A stretch of DNA of 51,880 nt from Clostridia bacterium (GCA_017513525.1 JAFXFC010000020.1:1-51880); one strand, 5' to 3'; positions 24,292 through 32,444 are shown, numbered from the stretch's first letter. The notes: generated by a model from the letters alone, not told the origin. A program made the numbers and translations.

Positions 24292-26376
24292 ATGATAAAA
24301 TCTTTTATTAAGGATATCTTTCCAAAATATAAACGGGAAAAAAGCCCGCTTACGAAAGAGGACAGGCTATCGTGTCTTTGGTTTTACTGTCTTGCTTTTT
24401 TAGTACCGTTTGTGATAATTCTTGTTGCGGCATTTGCCCGAAAGATAGCACCCTTCGGTGAAAACACACTCATGGCAATAGATGCATGGGGACAGTATTT
24501 TCCCATGCTTCGTGAAATGAAGCGAGCCTTCAGAAGCTTTGATACGAGCTACTCCTTTACGGGTGCGCTGGGCTTTGACCTTACTGCACAAAGCGCATAT
24601 TATACAAACAGTCCTCTGTGGTATCTTCTTTTTCTGCTTCCCGGAGAACTGACACCCTCGCAGGTGGATATGATGGTATTTATCCGTTTTGCTCTTGCAG
24701 GGCTTACCTTTTCTTATTATCTCAGCTCTCATTACGGCAAAAGAAGCTATCCTATGATAGTCTTTTCTCTCGGCTACGCTTTTTCGGGATATACACTCGC
24801 ATTCATAAACCAGTTCATGTGGATGGATGCTGTGGTTTTTCTCCCTCTGGTGCTGCTGGGTATTGAAAAAGTATATCACGGTAAGGGCGGAGTGCTTTTA
24901 TATACAGGTTCTCTGTTTCTTACCATATATTCTAACTTTTATATCGCATATGCAGTTTGTCTTTTCGCCGTATTGTGGTTCTTTATGCTATCATTTTCTG
25001 AATGGAAGGGCATCAGAGAGTGGTTTTTGAGTGCTTTTCGCTTCGGTATATGCTCTCTCGTTGCAGGACTTCTTAATCTCGGAGTGCTTTTACCTCTTCT
25101 CAGAGCAATCGGCAATACTCTCGCTTCCGAAAAAGGCTTCGGAACACAGTTTAAGATGTATCACTCACTTTCTGAAATGCTCGCAATGCTTCTTCCGTTT
25201 GAAAAGTCCTCTCTCGCTTTCGAAGCACCTAACATCTATTTCGGAATAATCCCCGCCGTGCTTACAGTGTTTGCACTAATATCAAAAATCCCTCTTAAGA
25301 AAAAGCTCTCATATGCTTTTCTTATGATATTTATGTTCGTATCCTTCAATTTTAATCTTTTGGATTTTATCTGGCACGGCTTCCATTTCCCGAATCAGCT
25401 TCCCGGAAGACAAAGCTTCCTGTTTATTTTCATAGGTCTTGTAATAGCGTATCAGGGATTTATGACTTTTCTTAAAGAAGGTGTTCAGAAAGAAGACATG
25501 CGGTTGTTTGTAACAGTAATTCTGTGTGCACTTATCGGAACGGAAATTACTGCCAATGCTATACACAAAATATGTGCCGATACAAGAACAGTTTCCGTCG
25601 CATCTGTTCTCAGAAACGATGATGCCCTTGAAGAAGTCAGAGAAAACTACACAAGCGATAAGAATAAAAACGAATTCTGGAGAGTGGAGCTCGGCTCTCA
25701 CCGCTACAACGGCGGTCAGCTTTACGGCTACAACGGAATTTCTCATTATTCTTCAACAATGTCGGGTGCTTGTTACAAATTCTTTACTCAGCTCGGAATG
25801 AGTGTTTATGCAAAAAATGTCAGCATCGAATATATCCCCAATCCCGTATTGAATTCTCTTTTCGGTGTAAGATATATAGTTTCTGAATATGATGATGCCG
25901 ATACAGTGTCTGAAAATGTCGGCAAAGCAGGATATTTATATATCAATGAAAATAAGGCAGTCTTACCGCTTTTCTATGTCGGTGACAAGGATACACTGAA
26001 TATTGATATGTCCCTTCAAGGTCACGCCTTTACTAATGAGATATTCAAAAAGATTTCAGGCTCTTTAGATGTTATAAAGGGTAACGGACAGTTTGTCGAC
26101 CGACAGGGAGAAGGGTATATTCTCAATACCGAAGAATTCCTTAAGGGTATCGGAAATATTCTTGAAAGTAAGACCGAAATAATCGATTTCGGTAAAACAA
26201 AAATAAAGGGAACCGTTGACAGTGTGAAAGACGGCATTCTCATAATATCACTTCCTGCCGCTGATATTGAAATAGAAATCGACGGACAGAGGGTTGAAAC
26301 TCTCACTATTGCAGGCTACATGGCAGGAGCCGAGATTTCAGAAGGCCATCACGAAATTACAATTAAATTACCGTAA
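24292..26376 (+). CDS. YfhO-family membrane protein (GT-C glycosyltransferase-like)
   Basis: A 694-aa polytopic protein with about 12-13 membrane segments and a soluble C-terminal part (about residues 450-694). The extracellular loop DAWGQYFPMLREMKRAF near residues 63-80 and FSGYTLAFINQFMWMDA are hallmarks of the YfhO family. Bacillus and Listeria members glycosylate lipoteichoic or wall teichoic acids with undecaprenyl-phosphate sugars. The conserved Asp in the first loop (MAIDAWGQY) would be the GT-C catalytic residue. ATG 24292 is chosen for its CGGAG site; TTG at 24271 in frame has none. It stands alone between a promoter and a strong terminator. Confidence 0.88.
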   Translation: MIKSFIKDIFPKYKREKSPLTKEDRLSCLWFYCLAFLVPFVIILVAAFARKIAPFGENTLMAIDAWGQYFPMLREMKRAFRSFDTSYSFTGALGFDLTAQSAYYTNSPLWYLLFLLPGELTPSQVDMMVFIRFALAGLTFSYYLSSHYGKRSYPMIVFSLGYAFSGYTLAFINQFMWMDAVVFLPLVLLGIEKVYHGKGGVLLYTGSLFLTIYSNFYIAYAVCLFAVLWFFMLSFSEWKGIREWFLSAFRFGICSLVAGLLNLGVLLPLLRAIGNTLASEKGFGTQFKMYHSLSEMLAMLLPFEKSSLAFEAPNIYFGIIPAVLTVFALISKIPLKKKLSYAFLMIFMFVSFNFNLLDFIWHGFHFPNQLPGRQSFLFIFIGLVIAYQGFMTFLKEGVQKEDMRLFVTVILCALIGTEITANAIHKICADTRTVSVASVLRNDDALEEVRENYTSDKNKNEFWRVELGSHRYNGGQLYGYNGISHYSSTMSGACYKFFTQLGMSVYAKNVSIEYIPNPVLNSLFGVRYIVSEYDDADTVSENVGKAGYLYINENKAVLPLFYVGDKDTLNIDMSLQGHAFTNEIFKKISGSLDVIKGNGQFVDRQGEGYILNTEEFLKGIGNILESKTEIIDFGKTKIKGTVDSVKDGILIISLPAADIEIEIDGQRVETLTIAGYMAGAEISEGHHEITIKLP

Positions 26377-26377
26377 T

Positions 26378-26421
26378 ATATTCCCGAAGACTTGATATTT
26401 TGAGTCTTCGGGAATATTATA
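26378..26421 (+). terminator. Strong terminator after the YfhO-like gene
   Basis: A 15-bp stem: 26378-26392 pairs with 26403-26417 around a 10-base loop (core TTCCCGAAGACT). A/T-rich sequence follows. Confidence 0.8.
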
Positions 26422-26458
26422 TATTTGTATAATATCCGAAAAGGGAGGATGAGGAAGT

Positions 26459-28654
26459 ATGAATAAAGAAAAATATTTCGGCTCGGCAGACTGGGTTGAA
26501 TTTTCTGAGAATCCTGTTTCTGTACTTGCAAGAAAAGACTTTGACGCCAAGAATATTGAAAAGGCAAAGCTTAGCGTTATAGGACTCGGGTTTTTTGAAG
26601 GCTACATAAACGGAAAGCTCATATCTGAGGACAGATTTCTTCCTCTCAACACAGATTTTCATAAGAGAGAGCTTATAAGAAAAAACGGCGTATGGAAAGA
26701 GGAAACTGCACACAGAATTTATGTTACAGAATATGATGTTACGCCGCTTATTTCTGACGGAAAAAACAGCCTGTGCTTTATGCTGGGCAACGGCTGGTAT
26801 GCCTGTACACATCAGGAGAGATTCGGAGATAAAAAGCTGATTTTTTCACTTTCTCTTACTCATAAAGACGGAAATGTCACCTTTATAAATTCCGATGAAA
26901 CCGTTTTATATAAAGAGGGCTTTATAAAAGTATACGATCTTACAGAGGGTGAAACACAGGATTTTACAGATTATACTGAGGATTGGCTTTATCCCGAAAC
27001 CGACTGCAGCAGCTGGAAAAATGCATCGGTCTGCGAATTCCCCGAAACACGGTATATGACAAGTGACTGTCCCCCCGACAGAGTAAAGGATATTCTTTAT
27101 CCTGCCGTAATTAAAGCTACGGACGATTATAAAATTTACGATATCGGTAAACACAGCAGCGGTAATCTCGTGCTTTTATTGCCTGCGGGGAAGGGAAGAG
27201 TTATAAAAATAACGGGCAGCGAAGAAAAAACGGATTCAAATGAACTTGAAGTTACAAAGATAATGGAGCAGGAAGCTCAGTTTATCTGCGGTGACACCGA
27301 AAGAGAGGCTTCACAGGTATTTACTTGGCACGCATCAAGATTTTTCAGAGTGCCCTCTGATATAAAGGTTATCCGTTTTGATGTTATCCATACGGATGTA
27401 GATGTTAATTCTTCTTTTGATACGGATAACAAGGTTCTTAAATGGCTATATGATGCATTTATAAATACTCAGCTTTCAAATATGCATACAGGTATTCCCT
27501 CAGACTGTCCTCATCTTGAAAGAAGAGGCTATACAGGTGACGGTCAGCTTGCATGTGATGCTGTTATGACAACAATGGATGTGAAAAAATTCTACGATAA
27601 GTGGATAGAGGATATTTCGGACTGTCAGGACAGATTAACGGGTCATGTGCAGAATACCGCACCCTACACACATTCGGGCGGCGGCCCCGGCGGCTGGGGC
27701 GGTGCTATAGTCCATGTGCCTTTTATGTACTATAAGCACTATGGCGACCCCTCATATATGATAAAGCTCTATCCTCAGATGCTTCATTATTTTAAGTATC
27801 TTGATGCTCATTCAAGAGGCAATCTTGTATGGACGGATATTCCCGATGAATGGTGTCTCGGGGACTGGTGCACACCCACAAAAATCAGAATTCCCGAGCC
27901 CTTTGTCAATACATACTTCTATATAAAGCATATTGATGAAATTCTTTACTGCAAGGATGTGTTGAAGCTTTCGGGCAAAGATGTAAAGGCTCTTAAAGAT
28001 AAAAGAAAAATTCTGGTTGCTGCAATTAAAAAGCGATATTTTGACCCCAAAACAGGGGACTTTGCAAAGAATATTCAGGGTGCAAACGCCTTTGCAATTG
28101 ATATAGGACTCGGAACAAAGAAAACATTTATCAATATGTGCGCGAAATATGACGAAAAGCATATGTATTATAATACCGGTATTTTCGGAACGGATATTCT
28201 TACAAGAGTTCTTTTCAAAAACGGCAGAGGAGATATTGCGGTAAGGCTTCTTGCCTCTGAGGGTAAATATTCATTCGGTAATATTATGAATCAGGGTGCT
28301 ACTACCCTTTGGGAATACTGGACAGGTAAGCGTTCACATTCCCACCCGATGTTCGGTGCGGTGGTTTCATATCTGTTTGAATATATTCTCGGTATTTCAC
28401 AGCCAAAAGACTCTTACGGTTATGCCGAAATCGTGATAGCTCCCAAGGATATAAAAATGACGGGGACATTTGGCGGTAAAATAACAGTTCCTGCAGGGGA
28501 AATCTCCGTTTCAATAAGCTACACTGAAAGTAGCGCTCAGTTTGATATTGAGCTTCCGAAAGAGGGTATTTTCAGATATAAGGATACGGAAATCTCTCTT
28601 ACGGCAGGTAAAAATGAAATAATAATCGAGGAAAAAAACAATGAAGAAACTTGA
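26459..28654 (+). CDS. Alpha-L-rhamnosidase, GH78 family
   Basis: A 731-aa glycoside hydrolase releasing terminal alpha-L-rhamnose. N-terminal beta domains (about 1-330) include the sugar-binding NGWYACTHQERFGDKK. The (alpha/alpha)6 catalytic domain carries the GH78 hallmark PSDCPHLERRGYTGDGQLA (about residues 350-368); the acidic residues E, D of ERRGYTGD are the usual catalytic and binding carboxylates. The C-terminal beta domain follows SHSHPMFGAVVSYLFEY. There is no signal peptide, so it acts on imported oligosaccharides. GGGAGGATGAGG precedes ATG. It is the first of a run of four genes with overlapping or touching ends, so probably one operon for rhamnose-containing glycans. Confidence 0.92.
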   Translation: MNKEKYFGSADWVEFSENPVSVLARKDFDAKNIEKAKLSVIGLGFFEGYINGKLISEDRFLPLNTDFHKRELIRKNGVWKEETAHRIYVTEYDVTPLISDGKNSLCFMLGNGWYACTHQERFGDKKLIFSLSLTHKDGNVTFINSDETVLYKEGFIKVYDLTEGETQDFTDYTEDWLYPETDCSSWKNASVCEFPETRYMTSDCPPDRVKDILYPAVIKATDDYKIYDIGKHSSGNLVLLLPAGKGRVIKITGSEEKTDSNELEVTKIMEQEAQFICGDTEREASQVFTWHASRFFRVPSDIKVIRFDVIHTDVDVNSSFDTDNKVLKWLYDAFINTQLSNMHTGIPSDCPHLERRGYTGDGQLACDAVMTTMDVKKFYDKWIEDISDCQDRLTGHVQNTAPYTHSGGGPGGWGGAIVHVPFMYYKHYGDPSYMIKLYPQMLHYFKYLDAHSRGNLVWTDIPDEWCLGDWCTPTKIRIPEPFVNTYFYIKHIDEILYCKDVLKLSGKDVKALKDKRKILVAAIKKRYFDPKTGDFAKNIQGANAFAIDIGLGTKKTFINMCAKYDEKHMYYNTGIFGTDILTRVLFKNGRGDIAVRLLASEGKYSFGNIMNQGATTLWEYWTGKRSHSHPMFGAVVSYLFEYILGISQPKDSYGYAEIVIAPKDIKMTGTFGGKITVPAGEISVSISYTESSAQFDIELPKEGIFRYKDTEISLTAGKNEIIIEEKNNEET

Positions 28655-29690
28655 AGATCTCGATAAGAATTTCAAAGTGAAAATCCCTGAGTTCAAAGGG
28701 ATGAAAACCTATGATATTCATAAAGCGCCTTTTCATATCTACGGACTGAAATACGGCAAAAAAGGCTTTTACCGAATGGATACAGATATTGCAGATAGCG
28801 TTTCTGAGGGTGTCGCTGCTCTTAATTACAACACATCGGGCGGATGTGTAAGATTTCGTACTGATTCTGTTAAAATTATTCTGACGGCTACACTTCCCGA
28901 TGTGTATTATATGGATCATATGCCGCTTACGGGGGCATCCTCTTTTGATATTTACTGTGACGGCGAATTTTGCGGTGTTTTCAGAGCACCTTCAGTTGAA
29001 AAGTATAAGGGGACATGGTCGGGAGAGCTGACTTTGCCGCAAGGCGAAAAAGATGTTCTTATAAATTTTCCCTTATATAATAATGTAAAAGAAGTATATA
29101 TATCCCTCCAAGAAAATTCTTCTGTTAAAGAGGGGGATAACTACGATGATAAGCTTCCCATTGTTTTCTACGGCTCGTCAATAACACAGGGAGGATGTGC
29201 TTCTCATCCGGGAAATTCATATCCTAATATGATTTCACGTGCTCTTTCCCGTGAGATACTCAATCTCGGCTTTTCGGGGAGCTGCAAGGCAGAAAAAATT
29301 ATGTCAGATTATATAGGAAAGCTTCCCATGAGCTTATTTATATATGACTATGATCATAATGCTCCTACTGCCGAATTTCTTGAAGATACTCACGAAAGAT
29401 TCTTTAAGGAAATAAGAGCATTAAAACCCGAAGTGCCGATTGTTATGATAAGTGTTTCCGACAATGTTTTCGGAAAAGAAAATGTTAAAAGAAGAAAAGA
29501 GATAATAAAAAGAACTTATGAAAACGCAAAAGCCACAGGAGATAAGAATGTTTATTTTCTTGACGGTGAGAGATTTTATGACGAAATAGGTCTTAAAAAT
29601 GCCACCGTTGACGGCTGTCATCCCAATGATCTCGGCTTTTACGCATTTTATAAAAATATCGAAGAGCTTATAAGAAAGGAAAAATTATGA
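28641..29690 (+). CDS. SGNH/GDSL-like esterase with N-terminal jelly-roll domain
   Basis: A 349-aa carbohydrate-esterase-like protein overlapping the rhamnosidase gene by 14 bases. Residues about 1-165 form a beta-rich N-terminal domain of the GxDLY/SGNH_hydro_N type. The C-terminal SGNH hydrolase has VFYGSSITQGGCAS (Ser, block I), NLGFSGSCKAE (Gly, block II), DYDHNAP (Asn, block III) and DGCHPNDLGFYAF (Asp-x2-His, block V). It probably removes acetyl or similar groups from sugars. No signal peptide, so it should work in the cytoplasm with the rhamnosidase. Translational coupling is likely: CGAGGAA precedes ATG within the upstream gene. Confidence 0.88.
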   Translation: MKKLEDLDKNFKVKIPEFKGMKTYDIHKAPFHIYGLKYGKKGFYRMDTDIADSVSEGVAALNYNTSGGCVRFRTDSVKIILTATLPDVYYMDHMPLTGASSFDIYCDGEFCGVFRAPSVEKYKGTWSGELTLPQGEKDVLINFPLYNNVKEVYISLQENSSVKEGDNYDDKLPIVFYGSSITQGGCASHPGNSYPNMISRALSREILNLGFSGSCKAEKIMSDYIGKLPMSLFIYDYDHNAPTAEFLEDTHERFFKEIRALKPEVPIVMISVSDNVFGKENVKRRKEIIKRTYENAKATGDKNVYFLDGERFYDEIGLKNATVDGCHPNDLGFYAFYKNIEELIRKEKL

Positions 29691-30385
29691 AACCTTGTTT
29701 TATTGCCCACAGAGGCTACAGCGGAAAATATTTACAGAATACAGAGGAAGCTTTTATAAAAGCTGTTGAAGCCGGTTTCGGAGGAATTGAAACAGATGTC
29801 AGAATAACAAAAGACGGTGTGCTCGTTGTAAATCACAACGAAACCGCAGTGTTTGAAGACGGCACGGAACTTACTGTCAGTGATGCAACATATGAAGAAC
29901 TCATCGCTAAGCCTTTGAAGAACTCCTTTACAGATACCAAAATTTATATCTGCACCTTCAGGCGTTATCTTGAAATCTGCCGTGAGGGCAATATGGTATG
30001 CTTCATTGAATTCAAGGGTTATTTCCCCGACGAAAAAATTAATGAAGCATTCACATTGGCAAAAGAAGTTTATGACCTTAAAATGTGTTCGCTTCAGTCC
30101 TTTGACCTTGATAATCTCATAAGAGCGCATGAAGCATTCCCCGATTTAGAGATAATGCTCACCTGCGGAAGACCCGATGAGGATGTTTATAAGTGTCTTG
30201 AACTCGGTTTCGATATTGATATGGCACATTCGGGAATTTATAAGTCACTTGTTGATGATTTTCATGCAAAAGGTCTTAAAGTAGGTCTTTGGACTGCAAA
30301 TGAGCCTCATGAATTGGAGCTTTGCCGTCTTATGGGTGTAGATTATATCGAATCTGATCTCTATCCCGATTTTATAACAGAGTAA
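29687..30385 (+). CDS. Glycerophosphodiester phosphodiesterase
   Basis: A 232-aa GDPD-family TIM barrel hydrolysing glycerophosphodiesters to sn-glycerol-3-phosphate and an alcohol. N-terminal IAHRGYSGKYLQNTEEAF carries the catalytic HRG...NT, followed by IETDVRITKDGVLVVNHNE with the metal-binding Glu/Asp and the second catalytic His. The C-terminal KGLKVGLWTANEPHE is typical. The start ATG overlaps the upstream TGA (ATGA) and AGAAAGG precedes it, so it is coupled to the esterase gene. It is probably cytoplasmic, with no signal peptide. Its place in a rhamnosidase operon suggests a glycerol-phosphate-decorated glycan or simply lipid turnover. Confidence 0.93.
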   Translation: MKPCFIAHRGYSGKYLQNTEEAFIKAVEAGFGGIETDVRITKDGVLVVNHNETAVFEDGTELTVSDATYEELIAKPLKNSFTDTKIYICTFRRYLEICREGNMVCFIEFKGYFPDEKINEAFTLAKEVYDLKMCSLQSFDLDNLIRAHEAFPDLEIMLTCGRPDEDVYKCLELGFDIDMAHSGIYKSLVDDFHAKGLKVGLWTANEPHELELCRLMGVDYIESDLYPDFITE

Positions 30386-30386
30386 T

Positions 30387-31106
30387 ATGGATATAAAACT
30401 TATAATATATTATCTTTGTATACTTTTGGGTGCAGTGCTTTCTGCCTTTATTGGCTTTATTATCGGCAGAAAAAAAGCTCTTCCGAAAAAAACTTTAATT
30501 ATATTTATTTCATTTGCTCTTATAACGGGAATAATAGGTGCTGTTTTAATGGCACAGCTTCAGAATTTTATAATGTCCTTAACGGGCCTTCCGTATTCTA
30601 TGAGCCGTCTTCGTATTTTCGGAGGACTTCTCTTTACTCCCGTGTTTATTTACTTCCCCGTAAAATATCTGGGAGGAGACTATAAGAATATAACCGATAT
30701 ATTTACCCCGGGGTTATATGCACTTCTGGGTTGTTCTAAAATCGGCTGTGCCGTATACGGCTGCTGCTACGGAATAGAATGTGCCGTCGGTGTTACAACA
30801 CAGTTTGAAGATCACACGGTTTTTCCCGTACAGCTTCTTGAAAGTATTCTGTGTTTTATACTTTGTATAGCAGCTTATTTTGTTTTAATGAATAAAAAAC
30901 ACCGCAAAGGAACGCTCTATCCGTTGTTTATTATCCTTTACGGCATAATGAGATTTTTGGTTGAGTTTTTGCGCTGTTATCCCCTTGAAGAAAGAACATA
31001 TTTCTTCGGTATGAATTTCTGGCAGCTTTTCTCGATTATAAGTATTGTTGTCGGTATCGTATGGTTAATTTTATTAAAAAAGAAACAGAAAACACCGCCC
31101 CGATGA
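30387..31106 (+). CDS. Lgt-like prolipoprotein diacylglyceryl transferase family protein
   Basis: A 239-aa membrane protein with about seven hydrophobic segments and Lgt-type motifs: GCSKIGCAVYGCCYG (about residues 115-129), VFPVQLLESI and LYGIMRFLVEFLR. True Lgt enzymes transfer diacylglycerol from phosphatidylglycerol to lipoprotein cysteines, but this copy is short (usual 260-290) and the canonical HGG motif in the second helix is not visible, so it may be a paralogue with another acceptor. It starts one base after the upstream stop. The last residues QKTPPR are read from a sequence repeated at 31706-31730 inside a terminator stem, so the native C-terminus may have been altered by a rearrangement. 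Confidence 0.75.
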   Translation: MDIKLIIYYLCILLGAVLSAFIGFIIGRKKALPKKTLIIFISFALITGIIGAVLMAQLQNFIMSLTGLPYSMSRLRIFGGLLFTPVFIYFPVKYLGGDYKNITDIFTPGLYALLGCSKIGCAVYGCCYGIECAVGVTTQFEDHTVFPVQLLESILCFILCIAAYFVLMNKKHRKGTLYPLFIILYGIMRFLVEFLRCYPLEERTYFFGMNFWQLFSIISIVVGIVWLILLKKKQKTPPR

Positions 31107-31110
31107 GGCG
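31086..31110 (+). repeat. 25-bp imperfect direct repeat, copy 1 (end of Lgt-like gene)
   Basis: The segment beginning CAGAAAACACCGCCCCGATG matches 23 of 25 bases with 31706-31730, which forms part of an intact terminator. The two copies bracket about 595 bp of hairpin-rich DNA. Confidence 0.85.
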
Positions 31111-31133
31111 CACTTTGTAAAGACGTGCGCCTC
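31105..31133 (+). terminator. GC-rich hairpin at the end of the GH78 operon
   Basis: GAGGCGCAC (31105-31113) pairs perfectly with GTGCGCCTC (31125-31133), overlapping the stop codon of the Lgt-like gene. There is no T tract, so it may act as an mRNA 3' end stabiliser or be the edge of the following element. Confidence 0.55.
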
Positions 31134-31238
31134 AGTTATATTCGCCTAACGGCGAGTTATATTGCTTCGCAGTTATATGATGCTGCGCATCGTGATATTG
31201 TCCTCCGGACTGTTAAAGTGGCGAATATAATATAACTG
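31133..31238. repeat. MITE-like element made of nested small hairpins
   Basis: Outer arms 31133-31146 (CAGTTATATTCGCC) and 31220-31238 (GGCGAATATAATATAACTG) are inverted repeats with a 5-bp difference. Between them sit small hairpins (CGCCTAACGGCG, GCTTCGC, GATGCTGCGCATC, GTCCTCCGGAC) separated by repeated TTATAT/TGATAT spacers. More hairpins (AAACCGCAAGGTTT, TTTGCCGAAAGGCAAA) follow to about 31278. No coding capacity. Confidence 0.65.
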
Positions 31239-31360
31239 AAACCGCAAGGTTTTAATATCACTTTGCCGAAAGGCAAAATACCACTGTGAGACCTGTATCA
31301 CAATGTCACTTATTGTTCTTATTCTTGAGATAGGTGATTTTAAAAGTATGTAACCCATTA

Positions 31361-31745
31361 TGACACTTTCAAATCGAAAGTGTCATTTTTGATATAATAA
31401 GAAAATGGGAGAGCACTTATTTATGAAGTGTATCCCATAAGGTGGTGTTTTTTGTTCAGCTTATCGAAAAAGTATTTTTCGACAAGCTGGCAGATTTCGA
31501 AAAAGGTACAGGATTTTGTTTTCTTCGCCCCGAAGCCGTACAAAGGTACTGCGAGAGGGAGAAAAAACGGAAAGTGTATGACTTTACCCGATACAAACAT
31601 TGTTTGTGTCGGGAAAATATTATGATGATAGTTTATTGTTTTGATTTAACTTATTTTTATTGTAACTGTCATACACGGTCCTGTACTTTATTCGGCAATC
31701 TGAAGCAGAAAACACCGCCCCGGTAAGGCGGTGTTTTCTGTTTGT
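31361..31745 (+). ncRNA. Candidate structured RNA or degraded element, hairpin-dense
   Basis: Within the 698-bp gap after the Lgt-like gene I see an extended -10 motif TGATATAAT (31390-31398). A series of long hairpins surrounds it: GACACTTTC/GAAAGTGTC (31361-31383) just upstream, then ATGGGA/TCCCAT (about 31405-31437), CAGCTTATCGAAAAA/TTTTTCGACAAGCTG (about 31457-31490), CTTCG/CGAAG (31523-31533), and CCCGATACAAAC/GTTTGTGTCGGG (about 31588-31613). A terminator closes it at 31707-31739. Two overlapping open frames (to 31625 and 31726) exist, but they pass through the stems and have no convincing ribosome binding site and ATG. It matches no RNA class I can name; RNase P, tmRNA, 6S and SRP RNA signatures are absent. 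Confidence 0.4.
31707..31739. terminator. Strong terminator with 13-bp stem
   Basis: AGAAAACACCGCC (31707-31719) pairs perfectly with GGCGGTGTTTTCT (31727-31739). Its left arm is the second copy of the 25-bp repeat. Confidence 0.85.
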
Positions 31746-31804
31746 AAAGGATAATAAGAAAGATGGGGTATACAAAATGGGGAGTAAAAATGAAAAATAG
31801 TAAA

Positions 31805-32053
31805 TTAAGCCGCAGTATCTCTTGATGATGTTTTGTTTGCGGTGGGCTTTACGGGAGTATAATAAACCTTTTCATTGAGCTTTTCTCTTCTGAGTGCTTC
31901 GCGGGAAGATCTTGAGCTTCTTATTTTTCTTAAAACTGCAAAAATTATTTTATCCTCAAAAGCTACAAAAAGCTCCTCGTGCATAAAGCCCCAAACGATA
32001 AAGAGTGCGAATATAACCTCACATAAAATTATAATTGAAAGAGTAGTTGACAT
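31805..32053 (-). CDS. Small membrane protein under tandem promoters
   Basis: An 82-aa protein with one N-terminal membrane helix (about residues 5-23, LSIIILCEVIFALFIVWGF) and a basic cytoplasmic tail (LRKIRSSRSSREALRREK). I recognise no family. It is a real gene: AAAGGAATG precedes the ATG and two near-consensus promoters lie upstream on the same strand. The promoter region holds several CGAACATTT motifs resembling half of the Firmicutes LexA box (CGAAC-N4-GTTCG), so stress-induced expression is possible. A small membrane protein under SOS control would recall division inhibitors such as YneA, but there is no LysM domain here and the comparison is only contextual. Confidence 0.75.
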   Translation of the reverse strand: MSTTLSIIILCEVIFALFIVWGFMHEELFVAFEDKIIFAVLRKIRSSRSSREALRREKLNEKVYYTPVKPTANKTSSRDTAA

Positions 32054-32079
32054 AATATTTCATTCCTTTCAGATATTTT

Positions 32080-32094
32080 CGAACATTTGTTTTG
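32080..32094 (-). promoter_or_regulatory. LexA-like motif in the leader of the small membrane protein gene
   Basis: CGAACATTTGTTTTG on the plus strand matches the CGAAC-N4-GTTCG box in the first half and GTT of the second. It lies just downstream of the proximal promoter start site, where a repressor could block elongation. Confidence 0.4.
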
Positions 32095-32107
32095 TTTCTG
32101 TGATTGT

Positions 32108-32136
32108 ATTGTAACTCATAAAAATCCATTTGTCAA
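32108..32136 (-). promoter_or_regulatory. Proximal promoter of the small membrane protein gene
   Basis: On the minus strand TTGACA (32131-32136), 17-bp spacer, TACAAT (32108-32113). A second CGAACATTTGT motif (32138-32148, minus) touches its -35, in inverted orientation to the one in the leader. Confidence 0.8.
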
Positions 32137-32211
32137 CACAAATGTTCGGAAAATGTCGAAAATTAGTACCAAGAATGGGACACTGAATGAGCAATTGTGT
32201 TTGTTAGTGTG

Positions 32212-32240
32212 ACTATAACACAATATATTGTGGTTGTCAA
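32212..32240 (-). promoter_or_regulatory. Distal promoter with a 14-bp palindrome in its spacer
   Basis: On the minus strand TTGACA (32235-32240), 17-bp spacer, TATAGT (32212-32217). The spacer contains CACAATATATTGTG (32219-32232), a perfect palindrome that could be an operator. Both promoters share TGTGTTGACAA around the -35. The rest of the 391-bp gap (32054-32444) holds a third CGAACATT (32273-32280) and the obg promoter. Confidence 0.75.
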
Positions 32241-32384
32241 CACATTTGACAAAAAAAGAAATAATAACTTTCCGAACATTTTTTTTCGGTTTTTATTGAC
32301 TTGAAGTTAAAACAACATTCGATTTATTTCGCAAATTGGGAAATTTCCTGAAAAAATCCGATTTTTTCAAAATTCCTATTTATA

Positions 32385-32412
32385 TTTACTTTTTCGTGTG
32401 CTAAAATATACT
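32385..32412 (+). promoter_or_regulatory. Promoter of obg
   Basis: TTTACT (32385-32390), 16-bp spacer, TATACT (32407-32412), 32 bases before the ATG. Confidence 0.6.
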
Positions 32413-32444
32413 ATGTATAACTATGATTAGGAGAAATAATATAA

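Noticed and set aside
25309..25746. 145-aa minus-strand frame inside the YfhO gene
   Set aside because: Antisense to a well-supported membrane protein, no ribosome binding site and no domain.
31428..31726. Two overlapping short open frames in the hairpin-rich gap
   Set aside because: They run through perfect inverted repeats and the terminator stem and lack a supported ATG, so noncoding structure explains the sequence better. A decayed gene is not excluded.
31361..31745. RNase P, tmRNA, 6S or SRP RNA
   Set aside because: None of the conserved cores of these RNAs could be found in the segment.
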